Part shown: in pieces, positions 15,613-25,646 of the stretch
How positions within the stretch are numbered: the first letter of the stretch is position 1
Layout of the letters: each line of letters opens with the position of its first letter
Origin: Prevotella sp.
GTDB taxonomy: Bacteria > Bacteroidota > Bacteroidia > Bacteroidales > Dysgonomonadaceae
Length of the DNA stretch: 64,000 bases
Reading direction: 5' to 3'
Assembly: GCA_031285625.1 (NCBI GenBank)
Contig: JAITVV010000053.1
Span: forward strand, 1-64,000
Translations under genes and position numbers: made by a program
Notes under the pieces: model-generated
Told to the model about the DNA's origin: nothing
The model's input: the letters and a program-made list of their open reading frames with translations, nothing else
Databases searched by the model: none

Positions 15613-18600
15613 ATGAATGTCTACCTAAAAGAAAGAAAAATTGGGAAGAGTGTATTTAAGGTGCTGCTTTTATGTGGTATCTTATTATGCTCTCATGTTT
15701 TTGCGCAGGCTTAGACAGTAACAGGTATCGTTAAAGACAGATATGACGAACCTATTATTGGAGCGAGTGTAGCAGTGAAGGGAACTACCAATGGTACCCT
15801 GACTGATACAGACGGGAAGTATAGTATATCATCAACAGGGGCAAACTCTGTGTTGGTTTTTTCCTTTGTGGGTTACAAATCTCAGGAAGTTCCTGTAGCT
15901 TCTCGGTCAGTGATTAATGTGACTCTTCAAGACAGTGATCAGCAATTGGATGAAGTTGTTGTGACTGCTCTCGGTATTAGGAAAGAATCTAAGAAACTAG
16001 GGTACGCAATTAGTACTATTAGTGCTAATGAGTTGACAAAAGCGGCAGCCCCTAATCTAGGGTCGGCTCTTTATGGTAAAGCATCTGGTGTGCGTATTCA
16101 GACAGCCCCCGGAGGTATTGCAGGAGCTATTACTATCAATGTCCGTGGTTTGAATTCTATTACAGGAACCAATCAACCATTGATCGTGATGGATGGAGTG
16201 CCTATTCACAATGGCGATGCCAATCTGGATGGTTATTGGACTAACCAACGTATACAATCTAACGGATTAGCAGATATCAATCCTGAAGATATTGAATCTA
16301 TATCTGTTCTGAAGGGTGCTTCAGCCTCAGCGCTATATGGTTCGGAAGCGGCTAATGGTGTTGTTATTATTACCACCAAATCAGGTAAAGGCTCCACGGG
16401 TGTTGGTGTAGACTTTAGTGCAAGTTTGACATTCGATCCAATATCTTATATGCCTAAATATCAAACGAAGTATGGTCCAGGAGTTCAGGTCTCAGCTCGT
16501 ACTGATGCTAATGGATTAAATGCAGAAGGATGGAGAACTAACGGATGGGATGATAGAAATGGTGTGAATCATAGAAGAGGTAGTTCAACAACAAGATATT
16601 GGGGACCAAAGTATGATGGTCAGGATGTGCTTTACTACGACGGAACAGTGCGTAAGTATTCTCCGATTAATGATAATCCTTGGTCGGAAATATTCCGTAC
16701 AGGTATCACACAGCAGTATAATCTGGCTGTTACAAATGCTACCGAAAAAAGTAATTTCCGTTTTTCATACACTTATGTAGATAATAAACCTACACAGTAT
16801 AACTCTACATACCAAAAGCATAATTTTAACTTGACAGGTAATTATAATATAACTAAAAATATAAAACTTGGTTATGGTGTAAATTATATGTTACAGGATC
16901 AGAAAAACCCTCCTTACCGTATCAGTCGTATAACAAATAACTTTACAGGTATGGCAGGACCTTTTGATGATGTAAAATATTTGCGTGAACATACCAAAAC
17001 AAGTATGGGGTACCTGAATCAGGTATATACTGAAACAAACCATCTTACACCTGATGAAGGTTTTGAATGGAAGCCAGCTCCATATGATATGGTATCAGAG
17101 TATTTCTGGAATGTTCTTGGTAAAGAATACCTGACAAATAATAACCGTCTGATTGCAAACGTTGCCCCAAGCTGGGAAATTATAAAAGGTCTTACCCTTA
17201 GTGGACGTTTAGCTACTGATTATACTACCGAAAAGATTGAGAAAAAGGAACAAGTACAGCAGTCTATCGTTTTTGATCCAAACAGGGGATACTATGGATT
17301 GGAGAATAAACGTTACGAAATATTCTATGGCGATGTAATGTTAACTTATGATACTAATTTAACGGATAAGTTAGGTTTAGGTGCTACAGTTGGCTGGCAA
17401 GGACGTACAGAAAGAGAATTTAATTCTTCGGTGGGTACAACCGGAGGTCTTTCTGTAGAAAACTGGTTCCACCTTAATGCTAGTAATGGGGTTAAGAGCG
17501 CCGAAATGACTAAAAGGGAATTCCTAAAAACAGCTTTCTTAGGATCTTTAAGTCTCTCTTATGACAGTTGGGCATATCTGGAAGGAACTGCTCGTCAGGA
17601 AAAAATTTCTACATTGGCACCAGGAAATAACTCTTTCTTTTATCCATCTGTAAATGGAAGTATTATTTATACGGAATTATTCAGAGATAAAATGCCTTCA
17701 TGGTATGATTATGGTAAAATCCGTGCATCATATGGTATTGTAGGTAATGCGCCTCCAATCTACAAAGGAACACAAGGTTATGTGCAGAATACAGCTGGTG
17801 GGGAATGGATATATAATACTGTTGATAAAGAAGTAGGTAACGTTGATCTCCGCCCTGAGAAGAAATTTGAATGGGAATTCGGTTTAGAGAGCAAATTTCT
17901 TAATAATCGTCTAGGTTTTGAGATATCATATTATACCAATAGAATAGAGGATCAGATTCTTAACACTACTATGCCGACTTCTTCTGGAGCGAAAAGTATC
18001 TGGTTGAACGTTGGGGAGCTGAAAAATCAAGGTCTTGAACTTTCTTTATATGGTACGCCTGTTCAGACTCGTGATTTTACATGGGAATTACGCGGTAACC
18101 TTGCTTGGAATAAAAATAAAGTAACAAAACTGGCTGATGGTATTGACCAACTAGAGCATAAAAACTGGGATAATGGTTCTGCATATCTTTATTCAAAAGT
18201 AGGTAGACCAATGGGAGAAATTTATGCATTGACTCCTAAGCAAGATGAAAATGGTAACTATATAATCAGAGATGATGGTTTTTACCAATTAACAGATGAA
18301 CCTGTAAAGGTGGGAAATGCTATGCCAAAGGTAATTGGAGGTTTTGCTACTACCTTTAACTATAAGAATTTTGCTTTAGATATGTCATTTGATTTCCGTA
18401 TAGGTGGTGCAGTAATGAACGTGCCTTACCAATATATGATGGGACAAGGTGCTATTGAAGAAAGCTTAAAATATCATGATGGAGAAGGTTGGGGAAAAAC
18501 TTTCTACTTCGATGCTAACCGTAAGGTGGTTCCTTTCACCGGAAGCGTAGGACCTAATGGAGAACGGATTTATGATAATGGGGTAGTGCTGAAAGGGGTT

Positions 18601-18966
18601 AAGGCTGATGGAAGCGAAAATACCACAATGATTCCAGGTGACTTACTGGCGTATTATACTTACAATTGGGGAGGTTATGATCCGACTGATGTAACTTATT
18701 ATTCTCATAGTATATTTGATAATACTTACGTTAAATGCCGTGAGTTATCTTTAAGTTATAATCTGCCTCAGTCAGTACTTTCTAAAATAAAATGTAAAAG
18801 CTTACAATTATCAGTGTTTGGACGTAATTTGTTCTATTTATACAAAAATCTTCCAATGCTTGATGCTGAAGCTGCAGATGGAACAACATGGATAACCCAG
18901 ACAGATATTGGTGGTTCTACTGCTACTACCCGATCTATTGGGGTTGCATTACGTGCCAGCTTCTAA
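15613..18966 (+). pseudogene. susC: SusC-family TonB-dependent receptor with an internal amber stop
   Basis: From the ATG at 15613 the frame encodes a signal peptide (hydrophobic core ending H-V-F-A-Q-A, residues 1-33), then TAG at 15712-15714. The same frame then continues uninterrupted for 1083 codons: T-V-T-G-I-V-K-D carboxypeptidase-like domain, D-E-V-V-V-T-A-L-G TonB-box region, plug with L-I-V-M-D-G-V-P and S-I-S-V-L-K-G-A-S-A-S-A-L-Y-G-S, and a barrel ending R-A-S-F. A single base change (for example CAG to TAG) explains it. Restart at GTG 15775 would give a protein without a signal peptide, so the receptor is probably inactive unless the stop is read through or is a sequencing error. 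susD follows after 28 bp. Confidence 0.85.
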
Positions 18967-18994
18967 TTATTAACCAATAAAAAAAAGAATAAGC

Positions 18995-20593
18995 ATGAAA
19001 ACAATATATTCATATCTCATTGTATTGGCAGTAGTACTCTCTTTCGGGGCTTGTGCTGATAGTGAGTATTCGGAAAAATATGATGATCCGTCTGAAACGA
19101 CCAAGGCATCTTGCGATAAATTGATGACTGGAGTATTCTATACTGGGCGTACATATACATTCAACTCCTATTGGCGCATGTATACCTGGGACAATGTTAT
19201 TACAGGGAAATATGCTCAAACTCTAGGATTTACGAATTCGGAAGGCTCTCTTTATTCTGCAAATGATAGTTATGCCAATGACCGTTGGGAACATTTTTAT
19301 AATACTCTTACTCAATTTCGGGTACTTCAGAATGTTTATGGCAACTTGACAGAAAGTGAAAAGGAAACATTTAAAATATTTAAGGATTTGTCCGAAGTAT
19401 TTATTTATGATCATCTATCACAAATATTAGATACTTTTGGTGACGCTCCGTTCGAGAAAGCTGGTTACCTTTCAATTACAGGCAATGTTGTAGATAGTTA
19501 TCCTTCTTACGACAAGGCAATAGATTTATATAGTATGATGCTGGACCGGCTGGGTGAATTATATACAGATATTCATAAATTAAATGGAAATCTGGATAAA
19601 CAAGCAGCTAGAGCTTTACCTTTACAGGATTTTATTAATTATGGCGATTTAGATCTATGGGAGAAGTATTGTAATTCTCTTCGTTTGCGTCTTGCCGTTC
19701 GGGTGGCTTCTCAAGGTGAATTATCAACTAAGGGTAAACAGGTGATAGCTGAAATCTTGAATAATAACTATCCGCTTGTATCCAGTTTGGATGAAACAAT
19801 TAAGTTAGACTCCAATGATAAAGATACCGAGAAATTCTTTAATCCTGACGACCTCCGTACTGGTTATATTAGTCAAAGCCGTGCTTCGCAGGCTATGCTA
19901 GATGTATTGACCAAAGCTGTATCAGGTGAAAATGATCCACGTTTGCCTATCATGTATTCTAAAAATGCAGCAGGTGAATACAAAGGTTTATCTACTCGCG
20001 AAACATATGCTGAACAAGAAGAAAATATTGCTAAACCAGAATCACAACGTGTGTATTCACGTATCGATTCTACTACGGTAATGTATAACAGAAACTTTGT
20101 AAGTCCGATTATTACCGCTTCAGAAGTAGATTTTCTTAAAGCAGAAGCTTTTCAGAAAGGATGGGCAAGTGGTAATGCAAAGGCAGCTTTCATTAATGGT
20201 ATCTTACATTCTGCAGAATTTTACTTTATGGAAAATAAGATTAGTGCAAGTAATGATGGTACAAAGATGGATATGCCAGCTGAATCAGTTATTACTGCCT
20301 ATGCAGAAAAAGCATGGAATGCTGCAACTAACAAAGAAGAAGTGATTGCTGTTCAGAAATGGCTAAACTTTGGTTACATGCAACCATTCCAGGCTTGGGG
20401 AGAGGTGCGTCGTACAGGATATCCTCAATTACATTATCCTGAAGATCCACAGGCACAAGTGCTGAAAACAATACCGAATCGAGTTCGTTACCCATCTTCG
20501 GAACGTAGCTACAATACTGCGAATTACAATGCGCAGATACAGGCTATGGGTGGAACCGATGATGCTTATATCAAAATTTTCTGGGCACGATAA
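18995..20593 (+). CDS. susD: SusD/RagB-family nutrient-binding lipoprotein
   Basis: A 532-residue outer-membrane lipoprotein: signal peptide with lipobox F-G-A-C (C19). The sequence fits the SusD-like_2 branch, with an early T-Y-T-F-N-S-Y-W segment and a C-terminal E-V-D-F-L-K-A-E-A-F helix, W-G-E-V-R-R-T-G-Y-P and R-V-R-Y-P motifs. It caps a SusC transporter and binds its ligand on the cell surface. Its partner susC is broken by a stop codon, so this protein may be left without a working channel. No degradative enzymes follow, as is usual for this branch. The substrate is unknown. Confidence 0.9.
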   Translation: MKTIYSYLIVLAVVLSFGACADSEYSEKYDDPSETTKASCDKLMTGVFYTGRTYTFNSYWRMYTWDNVITGKYAQTLGFTNSEGSLYSANDSYANDRWEHFYNTLTQFRVLQNVYGNLTESEKETFKIFKDLSEVFIYDHLSQILDTFGDAPFEKAGYLSITGNVVDSYPSYDKAIDLYSMMLDRLGELYTDIHKLNGNLDKQAARALPLQDFINYGDLDLWEKYCNSLRLRLAVRVASQGELSTKGKQVIAEILNNNYPLVSSLDETIKLDSNDKDTEKFFNPDDLRTGYISQSRASQAMLDVLTKAVSGENDPRLPIMYSKNAAGEYKGLSTRETYAEQEENIAKPESQRVYSRIDSTTVMYNRNFVSPIITASEVDFLKAEAFQKGWASGNAKAAFINGILHSAEFYFMENKISASNDGTKMDMPAESVITAYAEKAWNAATNKEEVIAVQKWLNFGYMQPFQAWGEVRRTGYPQLHYPEDPQAQVLKTIPNRVRYPSSERSYNTANYNAQIQAMGGTDDAYIKIFWAR

Positions 20594-20612
20594 AAGTCCT
20601 ATATTTAATCTC

Positions 20613-20646
20613 AGAAACCCTTGGATCTAATGGTTCAAGGGTTTCT
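20613..20646 (+). terminator. Terminator after susD
   Basis: An 11-bp perfect stem (20613-20623 with 20636-20646), 12-nt loop, in a short T-rich context 20 nt past the susD stop. Confidence 0.75.
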
Positions 20647-20672
20647 TAATTATACAGATAACAATTGCAAAC

Positions 20673-20705
20673 AAAAAAGCCCCTTGTCGAACAAGGGGCT
20701 TTTTT
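20673..20705. terminator. Strong bidirectional terminator
   Basis: A 15-bp perfect stem (20673-20687 with 20691-20705), CGA loop, GCCCCTTGT core with A6 and T6 flanks. It separates susD from the convergent NlpE-like gene. Confidence 0.95.
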
Positions 20706-20722
20706 ATCAGGGACTTATAATA

Positions 20723-21157
20723 TTATTTTTTCTTCAATATATACAAATCAGCCATATCTCCGGTAATTTTATTACCATCCATATCCAGTTGGGTTAAAGT
20801 GTTTTCACCGACAAAATATTTGCTGGGAGCATCTTTTACACCTTCCAGGGTAATCGTATTACCTTCGCCGTTCCATGTATAATTTCCTTTTTCTTCAAAA
20901 GTATCTTTTTTGCCAACATATACAGTCTTTTTCACAAAAGTATCGTCGCCTAGCTCGATAGTAACGATCATACCTTCTCCGCTGGCTGTAGGCACTTTAC
21001 CTTCGTAAGTTCCTTTATAGTCCAATGAATTTTTAGCATTGTGTTCGTCCACTACCTGGGTAGGTTCGGAGGTTGTTGGCTCCTGAGCTTTTTGCGTGTT
21101 GCCACCACAACTGTACATCAGTCCGATAGCTGCAACAACGATAAATAACTTTTTCAT
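20723..21157 (-). CDS. NlpE-like lipoprotein lacking the CXXC motif
   Basis: A 144-residue lipoprotein (lipobox M-Y-S-C, C17). The fold resembles the N-terminal NlpE/copper-homeostasis domain: Y-K-G-T-Y-E-G-K-V-P, a V-T-I-E-L strand, G-N-Y-T-W, I-T-L, then L-T-Q-L-D-M-D-G. Classical members have P-C-A-D-C-E-G, but residues 56-62 here read P-T-A-S-G-E-G, so the two Cys are replaced and metal or disulphide chemistry at that site is lost. Its ATG overlaps the stop of the upstream metal-binding gene (ATGA), so the two are translationally coupled. Confidence 0.7.
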   Translation of the reverse strand: MKKLFIVVAAIGLMYSCGGNTQKAQEPTTSEPTQVVDEHNAKNSLDYKGTYEGKVPTASGEGMIVTIELGDDTFVKKTVYVGKKDTFEEKGNYTWNGEGNTITLEGVKDAPSKYFVGENTLTQLDMDGNKITGDMADLYILKKK

Positions 21158-21471
21158 TTTTTCGTTTCTTTTTTATCCGTTTTTACTGTCACTTCATAAC
21201 CTAATTTCTTGATAGCTTCCTGAAGTTTCTCAACTGTTGTTTGACTCTTTTTAAACACAATAGTAACAGTCTTGTTTTCTAAGTTGACCTTCATGTCAGT
21301 TACTCCTTTTTCAAAAGCAATATTCTTCTCTATACGCTTTTGGCAATTTTCACATGTCATTGATACCTCAAAAACCACTGTTTCCTTATCAGTTTTTACA
21401 TTTTGAGCATTCAGTGTAAATCCTGCACTTAGCATCAAAATAAACGATATCACAAAAATTTTTACATTCAT
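21154..21471 (-). CDS. Secreted heavy-metal-associated (HMA) domain protein
   Basis: A 105-residue protein starting at the ATG at 21471 (M-N-V-K-I-F), which gives a clean signal peptide ending L-N-A-Q; a frame extension to 21510 would bury the signal. The mature part is a single HMA fold with the metal site M-T-C-E-N-C (C40, C43) and a typical ferredoxin-like beta-alpha pattern through K-L-G-Y-E-V. It should bind Cu(I) or another soft metal in the periplasm. It overlaps the NlpE-like gene by 4 bp. Confidence 0.85.
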   Translation of the reverse strand: MNVKIFVISFILMLSAGFTLNAQNVKTDKETVVFEVSMTCENCQKRIEKNIAFEKGVTDMKVNLENKTVTIVFKKSQTTVEKLQEAIKKLGYEVTVKTDKKETKK

Positions 21472-21547
21472 AGCTTCAAGTTTAGTGTTTAGTAAATAAA
21501 CAGATTTCATTATATAATGTTTAAAAAAATGATACTTTTTAAGTTTT

Positions 21548-24400
21548 TTATCCCATGTCGCACAGGCATGTAATCAGATTTCTATCTCCGAATGCATTAT
21601 CCACGCGTGCCACATTAATCCAGAATTTGTTTTGTTTTACAAATTCGAGAGGGTAAGCAGCTTTAGACCGGGGGTAAGCATGTTTCCATTCGTCAGCACA
21701 TATCTCATACTCAGGATGAGGAGCATTGATCAGTACATTGTCTTCTTTTGTATATGTTCCGTTCTCTACCTCCTTTATCTCTTCCCAAATCTGGTTCATG
21801 GTGTCTACAAAGCGGTTTAGCTCGGCAAGGCTTTCACTCTCGGTAGGCTCTATCATTAGTGTACCATGCACAGGGAATGAAAGGGTAGGAGCATGATAGC
21901 CGTAGTCCATCAGGCGTTTTGCAATATCACTCTCGGTGATACCCGATGTCTCTTTTACCTTACGGCATTCAAGAATCAGTTCGTGGCCTACTCTGCCCGA
22001 TGTGCCTCTGTAAACGATACCATAAGTATCTTTCAATAGCTCGGTCAGATAGTTGGCATTCAATATTGCTATTTTAGTAGCGTGGGTTAGCCCCTCGCCG
22101 CCCATCATGCGGATATATCCGTATGTAATAGGTAATATACCTGCACTACCATAAGGCGCAGATGCGACCGTATTCACAGTACTGCCATCTGTTTCAGGAT
22201 GGTGAGGGAGGAATGGGATAAGATGTTCGGCAACGCAAATAGGTCCTTCACCCGGGCCACCACCACCATGAGGTATTGCAAATGTTTTATGCAGATTAAG
22301 ATGGCAAACGTCGGCACCGATAAAGCCCGGATTGGTAAGTCCAACCTGTGCATTCATGTTAGCGCCATCCATATATACCTGCCCTCCCTTTTCGTGTACG
22401 ATCTTGCACATTTCCTTTATCTCTTTCTCAAAGATACCATGAGTAGAAGGATAAGTGATCATACATCCGGCAAGATTGTCTTTATGTTGATCTGCCTTTG
22501 CCTGCAGGTCTTCCACAACCACATTTCCGAGGCTGTCGCAATCTACTGTTACGGTCTCATATCCAGCTTGGATAGCCGATGCTGGATTAGTGCCGTGTGC
22601 CGATGCAGGGATAAGGATTATATTACGGTGTCCCTGCCCTATGCTTTCCTGATATTTGCGGATAGTCATTAGCCCGGCATATTCTCCTGCAGCGCCCGAA
22701 TTTGGCTGGAAGCTGACTCCTGCAAAACCTGTTATTTCTTTGAGGTATTCGCCTAGTTCGCCGATTAACTCTGTATATCCCTGTGTTTGAGATTTGGGAG
22801 CTAACGGGTGTATATTTTGGAATCCACCCAAAGAAAGAGGCAGAAGTTCAGACGCTGCATTCAGTTTCATTGTACACGATCCTAATGAGATCATCGAATG
22901 TGCCAGTGAAATATCTTTTCTATCAAGACGCTTGATATAACGCATCAGTTCTGTTTCGGTATGATACATGTTGAATACTTCATGTTGAAGATATTCACTC
23001 TTGCGTAAGAACTGATCTTTGATTGTTATTTTTTCAGGAAGATCGTCTATCATAAACACTTCCATACGTCCTGCGGCAAGTGAGAATACGGCCAGCAATT
23101 CATGCGCTTTGTATTCTGTAATTGTTTCATCTATACTGATACCTACTTCTCCTGCTTCGTAGTAGCGTAGGTTGATGTCGCGCATTTCGGCATATTCGCG
23201 TACAGCGTATTGTGATACGCCACTAGGTAGACCTATTTTCAACGTATCGAAGTATTGTTCATTCTGTACGGTGTATCCCAGTTCCTTTAGTTCATCGGCA
23301 ATCAGTGCTGTAGCCGAATGTATCTGGGTTGCTATGTTTTTCAAGCCTTTTGGCCCGTGATATACTGCGTAGAACCCTGACATGGTAGCCAATAGTGCCT
23401 GTGCTGTACAAATGTTAGAAGTAGCCTTTTCGCGTTTGATATGCTGCTCGCGGGTTTGCAAAGCCATGCGGTAAGCTGGTTTGCCATATGCATCTTTTGA
23501 TACTCCGATAATACGTCCCGGCACATTACGCTTATAGTCGTCTTTGGTCGCAAAGAAGCCTGCAGAAGGTCCGCCGTAAAACATAGGCACACCAAAACGC
23601 TGGCTACTGCCAAATGCGATATCCGCACCCCATTCTCCCGGAGGAACAAGCAATGTGAGTGCCATCAGGTCTGTGGCAACAGCTACTTTACAGTCCACAC
23701 TATGGGCCTTCTCAGTAAATTCTTTATAATCTACAACATTACCGTTCGAATTCGGATATTGTATAATTGCTCCGAAAAATCCGTCGGTAAGGTCAACTGT
23801 ATTATAATCTCCCACCACTACTTTTATGCCTTGCGGCTCCATACGGGTATTGATTACGGCAAGGGTTTGCGGGAATATGTTTTTGTCAACAAATAGCTTG
23901 TTTACATTGTTTTTTATCTGGTCGCGGCTGCGCAGCGCAAACATCATTGTTGCAGATTCTGCTCCTGCAGTAGCTTCATCCAACAGAGAGCAATTTGACA
24001 GTGGAAGCCCTGTGAGGTCGCTTACCATTGTCTGAAAGTTCATCAGCGCTTCGAGGCGTCCCTGGGAAATCTCTGCCTGATATGGAGTGTATGATGTGTA
24101 CCATACGGGATTTTCGAACACATTGCGGAAAATGGGTGCAGGTACAATTGTGTCATACCATCCCATTCCTATATAGGATGCACAAATACGGTTTTTGGAA
24201 GCCATCAGTGCCATCTCTTCAGCATATTCGTGCTCACTTAATGCTTCGGGAAGATTAAGTCCTCCCTGCAATCTGATATTGACAGGTATAGTCTGATCTA
24301 TAAGTTCGTCCAACGATTTTACTCCTATCTTGGACAACATCAGTTTCTCTTCTTCCGTATTGATGCCAATATGGCGATGTTGAAATTTTTGGGTCTCCAT
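21548..24400 (-). CDS. gcvP: Glycine dehydrogenase (decarboxylating), P-protein of the glycine cleavage system
   Basis: A 950-residue single-chain P-protein: PLP-dependent decarboxylation of glycine with transfer of the aminomethyl group to the lipoyl H-protein. The PLP lysine lies in N-L-H-K-T-F-A-I-P-H-G-G-G-G-P-G. Both halves of the fused alpha/beta type are present. The start at 24400 (M-E-T-Q-K-F-Q-H-R-H-I-G) is preferred over an ATG three codons earlier. It follows the MBL hydrolase gene by 16 bp in one transcription unit; gcvT and gcvH are not nearby. Confidence 0.95.
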   Translation of the reverse strand: METQKFQHRHIGINTEEEKLMLSKIGVKSLDELIDQTIPVNIRLQGGLNLPEALSEHEYAEEMALMASKNRICASYIGMGWYDTIVPAPIFRNVFENPVWYTSYTPYQAEISQGRLEALMNFQTMVSDLTGLPLSNCSLLDEATAGAESATMMFALRSRDQIKNNVNKLFVDKNIFPQTLAVINTRMEPQGIKVVVGDYNTVDLTDGFFGAIIQYPNSNGNVVDYKEFTEKAHSVDCKVAVATDLMALTLLVPPGEWGADIAFGSSQRFGVPMFYGGPSAGFFATKDDYKRNVPGRIIGVSKDAYGKPAYRMALQTREQHIKREKATSNICTAQALLATMSGFYAVYHGPKGLKNIATQIHSATALIADELKELGYTVQNEQYFDTLKIGLPSGVSQYAVREYAEMRDINLRYYEAGEVGISIDETITEYKAHELLAVFSLAAGRMEVFMIDDLPEKITIKDQFLRKSEYLQHEVFNMYHTETELMRYIKRLDRKDISLAHSMISLGSCTMKLNAASELLPLSLGGFQNIHPLAPKSQTQGYTELIGELGEYLKEITGFAGVSFQPNSGAAGEYAGLMTIRKYQESIGQGHRNIILIPASAHGTNPASAIQAGYETVTVDCDSLGNVVVEDLQAKADQHKDNLAGCMITYPSTHGIFEKEIKEMCKIVHEKGGQVYMDGANMNAQVGLTNPGFIGADVCHLNLHKTFAIPHGGGGPGEGPICVAEHLIPFLPHHPETDGSTVNTVASAPYGSAGILPITYGYIRMMGGEGLTHATKIAILNANYLTELLKDTYGIVYRGTSGRVGHELILECRKVKETSGITESDIAKRLMDYGYHAPTLSFPVHGTLMIEPTESESLAELNRFVDTMNQIWEEIKEVENGTYTKEDNVLINAPHPEYEICADEWKHAYPRSKAAYPLEFVKQNKFWINVARVDNAFGDRNLITCLCDMG

Positions 24401-24416
24401 GGTTAACATATAGGTT

Positions 24417-25058
24417 TTATTGTAAATAGAAATTGTTTCTGCTCTCCTCTTTAATAGTAGTCAGCGGCCCGTGTCCTGAATAGACAACGGTCTCAGGTGG
24501 TAGTTTCATCAATTTTTCTTTGATGCCCTGTATCAATTGTTTATGGCTGCCTCCGGCCAGATCGGTACGTCCTACACTTCCTCTGAACAGCACATCGCCT
24601 ACAAATATACAACCTGCATCCTGATTATAAAAAACAATGCTGCCGGGAGAATGACCCGGTATTTGCATTACAATGAGCCTTTGTTTACCAAAGGTTACAA
24701 CATCATTCTCATTCAGGTATTTTCCTATTTTAGGAATCCGGTTGTCCTCACTCGTAAAGCCGAACATCTGTAGCTGGGCAGGTAATTGCTCGAGGAGGAA
24801 TTCGTCTCCTTTGTTGGCTTCTGTATCCAGATGAAACTGTTCATGTATGAAGTTGTTTCCGAATACATGATCGAAATGCAAATGCGTGTTTAGTAAGTGC
24901 TTTACAACTAGCTCGTTGTCGAGGATGAAATTCAGTAATAACTCTTTTTCATCCTGAAAGAAACAACCCGGATCGATAATAACACACTCCTTGGTTTCGT
25001 CATATGCCACATATGTATTTTCGCTAATGGGGTTAAATTCAAATATTTTTACTTCCAT
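24417..25058 (-). CDS. Metallo-beta-lactamase fold hydrolase (glyoxalase II-like)
   Basis: A 213-residue cytoplasmic MBL-fold protein. The binuclear metal motif T-H-L-H-F-D-H is at residues 58-64; downstream metal ligands are in P-G-H-S-P-G-S, V-G-D-V-L-F-R-G-S-V-G-R-T-D and Y-S-G-H-G-P. The R-G-S-V-G-R-T-D element is typical of the glyoxalase II-like/persulfide dioxygenase-related subgroup. The exact thioester substrate cannot be told. It is the first gene of a unit with gcvP, driven by a -7 box at 25115-25122. Confidence 0.85.
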   Translation of the reverse strand: MEVKIFEFNPISENTYVAYDETKECVIIDPGCFFQDEKELLLNFILDNELVVKHLLNTHLHFDHVFGNNFIHEQFHLDTEANKGDEFLLEQLPAQLQMFGFTSEDNRIPKIGKYLNENDVVTFGKQRLIVMQIPGHSPGSIVFYNQDAGCIFVGDVLFRGSVGRTDLAGGSHKQLIQGIKEKLMKLPPETVVYSGHGPLTTIKEESRNNFYLQ

Positions 25059-25114
25059 ATGTTGTCTTAGTAACTATCTAATGCTTTTTAAATTAAAGAT
25101 ATAATTTTACGGTG

Positions 25115-25122
25115 CAAAGTTA
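25115..25122 (-). promoter_or_regulatory. Candidate -7 box for the MBL hydrolase-gcvP unit
   Basis: CAAAGTTA on the + strand is TAACTTTG on the minus strand, a match to TAnnTTTG, 57 nt from the ATG of the MBL gene. No clear -33 TTTG is seen. The rest of the 25123-25423 gap shows nothing I can assign. Confidence 0.4.
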
Positions 25123-25423
25123 TCTGTTTTTGACTATAACTTATAAGGTCATGCTGACTTTTTATTATTTTACATGCGAGTTTACGAGTTCTTAACTAAT
25201 AATATTAATTGTTGTTGAATTTGTGAGTTCGTTTTACTATGTTCTATAAAAAAAGTGACAAAAATAACAGAAGTAACAGGTTTTGCACATGTTTTGTTAG
25301 TGATGCGAATCAGTATTTGGAATAAATGCGTCAGCCTTTTTGAGATGTGATATGACGGAGGATACAGCTTTTTTACTGTTTCTTATTATTAGTTCAGTAA
25401 TTAATAAATAATGGATGCAACAT

Positions 25424-25511
25424 TCTCTTTGTCATCCTGAGGTACGAAGGATCTCGTTTCTCAAAAGCAAAATAGACACGAGATGCTTCCTGTCGTCAGC
25501 ATGATAAGAAA
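25424..25511. repeat. Dispersed palindromic repeat, copy 1
   Basis: The left arm (CTCTTTGTCATCCTGAGG..., 25425-25456) pairs with a right arm ending ...CGTCAGCATGATAAG (to about 25511). It belongs to the same family as the copies at 34916, 35846, 41062, 42545, 45352, 47931, 50659 and 62784; the arms are more diverged than in the PUL copies. Confidence 0.8.
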
Positions 25512-25609
25512 GAAAATGATGTTGTAATAAATACTTTTCATTACTTACCAGTCTTCCTGTTTTGTCAAAGGTCTCACTAATAGATAATCTGAAGATGAAA
25601 ATATCATGA

Positions 25610-25639
25610 AAAAGAGCAGTCCAACCGAACTGCTCTTTT
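25610..25639 (-). terminator. Terminator of the frameshifted lipoprotein gene
   Basis: An 11-bp perfect stem (25610-25620 with 25629-25639), loop of 8, followed by T5 on the minus strand. It lies 7 nt past the TAG at 25647-25649. Confidence 0.8.
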
Positions 25640-25646
25640 CTATTAT

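Noticed and set aside
25432-25640. C-terminal part of a 114-codon frame running from 25776 to 25432
   Set aside because: The segment beyond 25640 passes through a terminator and a dispersed repeat, so it is not genuine coding sequence.
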